Translations under genes and position numbers: made by a program
Shown here: positions 11,601 through 20,600 of the stretch, piece by piece
Position numbering within the stretch: position 1 is the first letter of the stretch
Layout: each line of letters opens with the position of its first letter
The notes under the pieces: generated by a model
Seen by the model: only the letters and a program-made list of their open reading frames with translations
Told to the model about the DNA's origin: nothing
Databases searched by the model: none
Origin: Halichoerus grypus
Taxonomy: Eukaryota; Chordata; Mammalia; Carnivora; Phocidae
Assembly (NCBI RefSeq): GCF_964656455.1
Contig: NC_135712.1
Span: forward strand, 66,717,239 to 66,781,238
Direction: 5' to 3'
Length of the DNA: 64,000 bases

Positions 11601-14600
11601 CTAATGACTCACCAGTCTCTGTCTCCATTGATTTTTTTCTGAGCTCTGGTCTTGTGTTTCTACATAAACTTTATCTGGGCCAAGAAATCAGACAACCCAA
11701 GGGTGACACAGACCTTCCCAAGAAAAAATAAGGAAATGAGGCAGTTTTTGTTTTGCATGAATATATACACATGAGTATTTCTGGGTTACTGCAAACCTGT
11801 TGTTCTTCCACTGACTTGGTTGCATTGCTGGTCTGCACAAATAAATCAGGATTACAGATTCTCCTTGCTTGTCATCTTTACTAATCTGTATCACCACTTG
11901 AGCTGGTCCTTAGACTAACGGACGGGGGAACTTTCTCCTTTAGTGGTGTTTATGAGTTGACTTGCCACTGCAACTGAGACGGCTTCTGGCAGTCAAAGAA
12001 GCCCTCTCCCTGGCTCCTTACAGACACCTGCCTAGGGGGAGAGAGTGGGTGATCAGCGATACTTGCAAGCACTTCAAGTTCAAAGCAGACTATGAATTCC
12101 AATTCATTGTCTTCTCTCCCAGACTTGCCCTTCCTCTTACATCCTTGATCATGTTAAAAGCATCACTTTCTACCTAGAATCCTTGACTCTACCCCCTTGA
12201 TCACTCCTATGTTCATTAGCTTATTAACTAATTTGATTAAATATTTCCCACGTGCCTGCCATGTGCCAGGCACTGTGCTTAGGCACTGGGGACAGAAAGA
12301 TGACTGAGAAAAGGGTCTAGTCACCAGGTAGCACCTAGCCTACTGTGAGAGACAGACATGTAAACCACAGCAGTACAGCACGACTCAGGTTGCACAGCAA
12401 GGTGTGTGGGTGGCAAAAAAGGGGGAACAAAGGGTCAAAGATAAACCCAGTTGGCCACTGACTTCAGGTCCTGCTGACTTCACTTCCCAACTATCTGCTC
12501 AGTCCCTGTACCTGACTCTTCATTCTGGCCTCTTCTCTTTGTTCAGCTCTTGTCTTTTGCCTAAACTTTTATTATAGCTTCCTATCTAGACCTGGGCTCC
12601 CTGTCCCAGTGCCTCCTCCACATACCCCACCCCCTGTATTTATCTCAAAAAAAAAAAAAAATCTCAAAAACAGATCTTTTCCCCGAACACACCAGGCTGA
12701 ACATATCATGCCCCTGTTACATAGTTCTGTCTGGCATAGCCTTTTCCACAGTTTCTCATACTTCGCCTGTTGACATACCTCTTCATGCCCATATATCACA
12801 TCCTTTGTGTTCTAAGTGACTAGATGAGAGCTAGCTCATGATGGGACATAGTAAATGTTGAGAGTGAATGAATGTATCTGAACTCTCCCATTTAAATTCT
12901 TCCAAAAACCATGAGATAATCATAGCTTTGCAAAGGAGACTTTCTCTCTTTTCCTGATCATCTAATCCAGAAAACTGAAGAAACCCTCTTGTTCAGTTTT
13001 GTATGGGGTTTGTCTACATTCTCACAAGTGTCTACATAGCCAGGCCAAAGTGGTCTACTCTCATTTCTGCAGTAATGGTGGACACCATCAACAGGGAAAA
13101 TCCAAGTGGGCTGTTAGTCTATCACACCAGGTTGGCCAGGGGACTTTTACATTGCTCCTCATTGTGATTTGCTAGCTGCCATTTATTTGTATGTGATTGC
13201 TTCCATGACTTTTCATGGGACTTTTCAAGGGACTTTTCATGATCTTACCTAGGCAGTAGGCTTGAGAAACAAGATATGGAACATGCTGGGAAAAGAAAAA
13301 GACTTGCTCTGGTGGCCACCTTGAACCCAGCAAATCAGCTAAAATCTCACTGAGTGTGCTAGAAAAGACTTCCTAGAGGCTTAGGGATAACTGGTGTGCA
13401 AAGAATTATAGATTATAATGGATAACTTACAGCTCCAGGTGTCTTACAAAATCAGCTTAGCTTGAATCAGGTCCCCAAAGACATCTGGAAGAATAAAGAT
13501 ACATGCATCTAGTTGGGTGACTATGAACAAAAAAGAAAAATTATTGTTCTTTTTAAAGAGCTTGAGATTTCAACATATATTAACATCATTTGCTTTTTAT
13601 GGACCTTTTGAGGACACGAATGAGCCAAAAAAGGTTAATTGTGCTTTGTAACACAGAGGAACACAGTTAGCTAGGGTCAACTTGACAGAGGAGATACGAA
13701 CATCAGATATCAAAAGTTAGATTTCCTGGGTCCTTTGTTCATTGTTGGGTTATTGACTTCCTGACATCCTGGAATAGCAGCTCCCTGGTGCATCTAGGAC
13801 CTCAAAAGTGTTTGCTCGTGCATTGCTAGAAAAGCCCATGATGATGAAAGAGTGGGCAGTGGGCATTTGTTCTGTGAGGACTGGAATCCCCAAATTATTT
13901 CTCAGCCTTCCCAGTTGGGTCTCCCCCCACCCCCGGTTTTTATTATCTGCCTTTCCAGGAAATGCCCAAAAAGACCCAGGTACAGTTGCTGATGCCATAA
14001 TTGAGACCATCGAAGACTTTACCCAGAAAGGAATGCTCCAGTCTGTGAAAAAAGTTAAAGTTGTTATCTTTCTGCCTCACCTACTGGACGTGTTTTGTGA
14101 CAGCATGAAAAAAAGAGAAGCATCTCTGGCTTCTCCCCGGCCGTCTCTGAAGTCTAAACTGACACGTGAGTTGACCATTTTTATGAAATGCATGTTCCTA
14201 ATATTGATGTCATGTGAGAAATAGCTAATCTTTAACAAACTGTCAGAAAGAGAAATTAAGAAAACAATCCCATTTACAATTATATCAAAAAGAATGAAAT
14301 ACCTAGGAATAAATTTAACCAAGAAGGTAAAAGACCTGTACTCTGAAAACTATGAGACACTAATAAAAGAAATTGAATCTCTATCAAAATTCCGATGGCA
14401 TTTTTCACAGAAATAGAACAAAGAATCTTAGATTTGTATGGACCCACAAAAGACACCTGATAACCAAAGCAATCTTGAGACAGAAGAACAAAGCTAGAGG
14501 CATCACATTCCTGATTTCAAACTACATTACAAAGCTATAGTAATCAAAACAGTATGATATTTGCATAAAAACAAATAGATTATTGGGACAGAATAGAGAG

Positions 14601-17600
14601 CCTAGAAATAAATCCATGAATATACAGATCTTTCTTCACTTACAATGGGGTTACATCCTGGTAAACCTACTGTAAGTTGAAAATTTCACAAGTCAGAAAT
14701 GCATTTAACATATCTAACCTACTGAACATCATAGTTTAGCCTAGCCTACCTTAAACATGCTCAAAACACATTAGCCTACAGTTGGATGAACTCATCTAAC
14801 ACAAAGCTATTTTATAATAAAGTGTTGAATATCTCATGTACTTTATTGAATACTGTAATGAAAGTAAAAACAGAATGGCTTTGTGGGTACAGAATAGTTA
14901 TAAGTATATTGGTTGTATATCCTCATGATTGCCTGGCTGACTGGGATTTGCGGCTTGCTGCCACTGTCCAGCATCACAGGAGAGTATGGCAGCATATTTA
15001 CTAGCTCAGGAAAAGATCTAAATTCAAAATTCAAAGTATTCTACTGAATGTGTATCATTTTCATACTATCATAAAGTCGAAAAATCATAAGTTGAACCAT
15101 TGTAAGTTAGGGACCATCTGTGTGATCAATTAATTTACAACAAAGGAGCCAAGAATATACAATGGGGAAAGGATAGTCTCTTCAATAAATAGTGTTTGGA
15201 TGCTTGCTTCAGCAGCACATATACTGAAATAAATAGGGCTGGGAAAACTGGACAGCCACATGCAAAAGAATGAAACAGGATTACTATCCTACACCATACG
15301 CAAAAATCCACTCAAAATAGATTAAAGATCTGAAACCATAACACTTCTAGAAGAAAACATGGGGAGTAAGCTCCTAGACATCAGTCGTGGCAATGATTTT
15401 TGTTTGTTTGTTTTGACACCAAAGCACAAATAGCAAAAGCAAAATAAACACGTGGGACTACCTCAAACTAAAAAAGCTCTTGCATGGCAAAGAAAACCAT
15501 CAACGAAATGAAAAAGCAACCTATGGGATGGGAGAAAATATTTGTAGCTAATATATCTGATGGGGGTAATCAACAAAGGGGTTAATATATGAAGATCTCA
15601 TACAACTCAATAGGAGAAAAGAAATAATCTAATTTAAAAATGGGCAGAGGATCTGAACAGACATTTTTCTAAGGAAGACATTTACAGATGGCCAACAGGC
15701 ACACAAAAAGGTACTCAACATCACTAATCATCGGGGAAATGCAAATCAAAACCATAAAGAGATATCGCCTCACCTGACAGAATGGCTATTATCAAAAAGA
15801 CAAGAAATAACAAGTGTTGGTGAGGATGTGTAGAAAAGGAACCCTTGTGCACTGTTGGTGGGAACATAAACTGGTGCAGCCACTGTTGAAAACAGTATGG
15901 AGGTTCCTCAAAAAATTAGAAATAGAACTACCATATGATCCAGAAATTCCATTTCTGGGTATTTATCTTAAGGTAACAATAAAAGAAACTATCTCAAAAA
16001 AGATATCTGCACCCCCATATTCATTGCAGTAGTATTTACAAAACCAAGGCATGGAAAAACCTAAGTGTCCACCAACAAATGAATGGATAAAGAAAATATG
16101 GTGTGTATATATACACACATATATATACATATATACACACACACACACCACACACACAGATATGTAACATGTATGTGTGTATTACACACACACACACGAT
16201 GGAATATCACTCAGCCATAAAAAAGAAGGAAATCCAGCCATTTGTGATAACATGGATGGACCTAAAGGGTATTATGCTAAGTGAAACAAGACAGAGAAAG
16301 ACAAATGCTGTATGATCTCACTTATATGTGGAATCTGGAAAAACAAACTCAGAGACACAGAGAACAGATTGGTGGTTGCCAGAGGCAGCAGAGGGTAGGG
16401 TGGGAGATGAAGATGGGTGAAATGTGTGAAGGGGGTCAAAAGGTACAAACTTCCAGTTACAAGATAAATAAGTCCTAGAGATGTAATGTATAGCATGGTG
16501 ACAAAAAGAGAGAGAGAGGGAGGGAGAGAAAGAAATAGTTAATCTTCCTTTCTTTTCTTTTTTTAGCATTTGTGGGCTCCCCAAGTCAATCTCCAGAAAA
16601 GCAGAATCCTTTGGTTTTGAAAAAGAAAACAGAATCAGCAAGTTTTCAGGTGTGTGGTGAAAGTGTAAAATGTATAGAAAACGTTGTCTCCTGGATTCAG
16701 GATCTGATTACAAAGGAACTGTGTCCTTACATCAATGAAGATGACTGTATCAAAGATTTTAATGAAAAAGAATATCAGAAATTGAATGAGCTGCAGGAGA
16801 ACTTAAATATTGCCATTTGCTTGGACTGTAAAAGACCTTTGATTGAGGTTTTTGGAATTGGCAAAGATTTGACACAGGCTAGAAATGCAATTGAGGAAAT
16901 GATCAAGGGAATGAGATTGGCCAAAGAACAGAAATCCCAGGCAGAGTTTATCAGTGAATTTATAGAATGGCAATATTTCAAAAACAGGACTTTTCATAGT
17001 TTTGACAAAATAACCAATCTGCAATTGGAGAATGCAAGGAAGGCAAAGAAAAGTAGAACTGTTGTCAAAATTAATCATCAGAGCTACACAGTGGATCTGA
17101 CCACACACACTGCTACAGATGCAAAAGGACAGAGTTTACCTGTTCAGCGCCTCATGAAATCTGAAGGTGAGTCAGATTGTGTGCTTTTATCCATTATTTT
17201 ACACGTCCTTTGGACTTAACACTATTTTGTACATACATCAAAATTGTATTCATGTAGATAACATTGAAGCAACTCTTATGGAATGAAATACAACACTTGG
17301 TCTCTAAGCTTAAGGAGCTTACATTACGGCTGGGGAAATGTAGCATGGGTGCACTCAGCAGCCTGAGGATGACCTTCTTAATGGCGACCAGACCCAAACC
17401 TTGCATTTGTTCCCATCTCTACAGTTTACATGCTTCCCAGAGCCAGTTCTGCTGTGGAGGTAACGGCTGCTTCCGTCAGGAGAGGGAAAGCCATGGGCTT
17501 TAAAGAAAAGTGGCCCAAGGTTTTCTAGAACAAAAGAAGACAGCCTGGTCAGAGTGGGCACTCTCTGTGTCCGTGACTGATAAACCCAGGGAGGACTGGG

Positions 17601-20600
17601 AGCCTGTAGGATCTCCTCCCAGAATTTACTTCCTCTCCTGCCCCGAACATAAGGTTTCCTTAATGCACGCATCAGGAAGCAGCCTTCAAATTCTCTGACT
17701 GGATCTATCCCCCACGAAGGGAATGCTTGTGCTGTGTAGATAGCTATTCCTGCCTTTGAACCACACAGGTCCTCCATGGAGACGGGTAAGTTGGCTTCCG
17801 GTACAGTATCTTCATCTCTTGTGAGATCCATGTGAGTGAGTTCTTCAGACTCTGAGCAACCCTAGGGAAATGACAAATCAAGTATAATACTCTGTTTAGC
17901 AGAAGGGAAGACAGAGCTGCCACCACTACCTGCCAAAGAGCCAAACCTGCCGTCCCCCCAACTCTTAAGGATGCGGGGAAGAATAATGAAAGAATAGATG
18001 TGGAGGGCCCTGTGATGGTGAGGAGTTCTGGCAAAAATTCACACTGTTGTAACAAGACCATCATAGGGAAATAATCAACTATTAAATTATTAAATTATGA
18101 CAGCTTAGAGACTGAACAGAATATGCAGCTGAGTTATGCTACACCAACAATTCTCAACTCTGAGCGTGATCAAAACTTGTTAAGATGCAGGCACCCAGGT
18201 TCCACCCCTCAGAGAGTTTGATTCGTAGATCTTTGGGTTTTTTTCTTCACAAGCATTATGGTTGGTTCTGATGTAGGTTGTCTGTGGGCCACACTTTGAA
18301 AAACAAGGAACTTCTTGAACACATTGAGTTAGGAGATTGTAAAGTAAGAACACAGATGATACTCAGTTCTTCAAAGCATACCAGGAATGTGCAGATGGGC
18401 CTTCCCAGGTGTGTGGGAGTCCTCAAATGTCCTCTTTGCAGTTAAGATCCCTGAGCACTGGAGTGATATGAAGCAGCAGGAGGTCTGTGTGGTTGAGCTA
18501 CAGCCTGGTCATGCAGAATATAACACAGTGGCAAGCAAGTTTAATCAGACCTGCTCACACTTCTACATAAAGAAGGTAAGCCTTCTGCTGACATGGAGTT
18601 TCTTAATGGTGGAAATAAGTGGTATCATGGTCCTGATAAATACATAAATACATTTGCATTCATTTTCCATCCGCCCCCCCTTTTTTTTGGCCAGAATTAG
18701 AATATTCTACGGTAATCAGACTTTAGATTATAGATTCTACTCCTGTCACTATCATTACAGACACATTGAGATTGAGATCGTGTCAGTTATTAGATTGCAC
18801 AATATTAGATTGCAGTACGATATGAGAATACTAAAACCAGGTATTAACTCAGGGAGGAGCTGGTTAGTAGCAATCTTGAAGAGACAGCTGGTAGAAGTCT
18901 TCCCAAGAGGAGGAAATCTTTCCCCAAAGAGGAACCAGTAAGTGGCCCTAAAGAGGAAGGAAAGAGGAACATCCCCAGGATAAAAGGAAGTTCTCTTCCT
19001 CCCAAGGAGAAGCCACTCAGGAATGCACCTGTGGAGGCTGCTGGCAGCAAGAGCAACAGCTCCAAGAAAAAGGAAAAGTTCCAAAAGGCAGCCCAGCAGG
19101 ATTAAAATGGACATTGCCCCACCCAGCCCTATAAAACTTAACATGAATTCACAAGAATCCCTGAAGCAAAGTCATAAAAATACAAAGATAGAGCTTCAAG
19201 GTTCATTTGACAACTAGCAAACACCACAAAGAAAGACGCAGAGGCCCTCAGATCAGGATTGTGTGCTTCTGCCCCGCCATTCACAGATCAACAGTGCTTG
19301 CTTCCGGCATAAATCCGATAGTCCTTTCCTTGTTCATCTCCCTTATTTTGGCACCTTCCACTTAAAAAAAAAAAAAAAAAGATTTATTTATTTATTTGAG
19401 AGAGACAGGGCTTGGTTCCACGACCCTGAGATCACGACCTGACCCGAAATCAAGAGTCGGATGCTCAACCGACTGAGCCACACAGGTGCCCCTGGCACCT
19501 TCCACTTTTAAACATCACTATTGCTCTTTATAATTATGTTCCCATTTGACCTCTGTGGCAGTATTATATTAATGCTTTCTTCTTTAATTTTCCTTTCATT
19601 ATCCCGGTTATCTATTTCTCCTCCAAACACCTAATCCTAGCTTTACCCGTAGGATTTATATTTTGGTCTTCTCTCTCTGCACTTCACTGGGAAAAGTCTT
19701 TACCCTTCTTGGCTTCAGCTGTTATTTCAATGTTGATAGCTCCCAAATCAACATCACCAACCTGGATCTTTGATCAAGCTTTACAACATATTCCAGTGAC
19801 CTAAAAAATCTCTGCTTGCATATCTAGCTGCTAAATCAATTTCCCTAAACCTAACCCATCATCTCACCATTTCCTTTTCCTTCCCCACTTCTGTCCTTGG
19901 TCCACCACTTTCCGAGTAAAGGTAGAGATCTTTGGATGCCTTCCCTTCATCCATAATAACGAATTTGCCAATAAGGCCTGCATTTTCTTTTTTTGCAAAC
20001 GTTTTTTTATTCCCTATTTCTGCCACCACTCGTTTGTTCACGTAGTTAAGCACATAATAACTCAAAAAGATTTGAAGTGTCTTACAAAGATATGTATCAT
20101 ACCTTCAGATAAAATAAATAGATGAAGAAAAATGGACCAAAAAAAAGAGGGGAGGAAAAATAAGGTAATAGAGGTATTGTCTGTTTACAAAAATATATAA
20201 CATGAGTTTCTGGATAGTTACTAGAGGACCACAGGTTTGTTTCTGAGCTTCCTAGTAGACAAAGCAAAGAAGTGAACACCCAGCCTCAAGATTCATTGCT
20301 TCCGTAAATCAGAAAGAAAACCATGTGATCAGGAGACTCTCAGCTTTTCACAGTGCTGAGACTACTGAGAGGTTTATCCTGTGAATCAAGTGCTGGAGAA
20401 TATCTTCAAAGTCATCCTCACAATAAATTCAACATCAGATTTTATACCACTGCTTTTATTTTTAATCCCCCAGTGTAAACCATTCGAGCAAACCAGTTCT
20501 GAGGTACCAAGACAAAGTGATTCAAGTATGCAGCACTCTCGTGGGGGTTGGTTCTGAGATTTCAAATACCAAGCACAGTCATCCAGGAGTGACTGCCTGG

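Larger units (their letters stand above)
14233..16530 (+). mobile_element. 5'-truncated LINE-1, + orientation, carrying nested insertions
   Basis: The sequence reads as the 3' part of L1 ORF2 ('aaatacctaggaataaattt', 'ttgtgcactgttggtgggaa', 'atatcactcagccataaaaa') plus a 3' end with a purine-rich tail. A 16-bp target-site duplication with one mismatch flanks it: 'agaaatagctaatctt' at 14217-14232 and 'agaaatagttaatctt' at 16531-16546. Stops break the ORF, so it is dead. A DNA transposon (14625-15120), a U6 fragment (15198-15227) and a TA/CA microsatellite (about 16098-16197) interrupt it. Confidence 0.9.

Noticed and set aside
15198..15230. Functional U6 snRNA gene
   Set aside because: Only about 27 nt of the 5' end are present, inside an L1.
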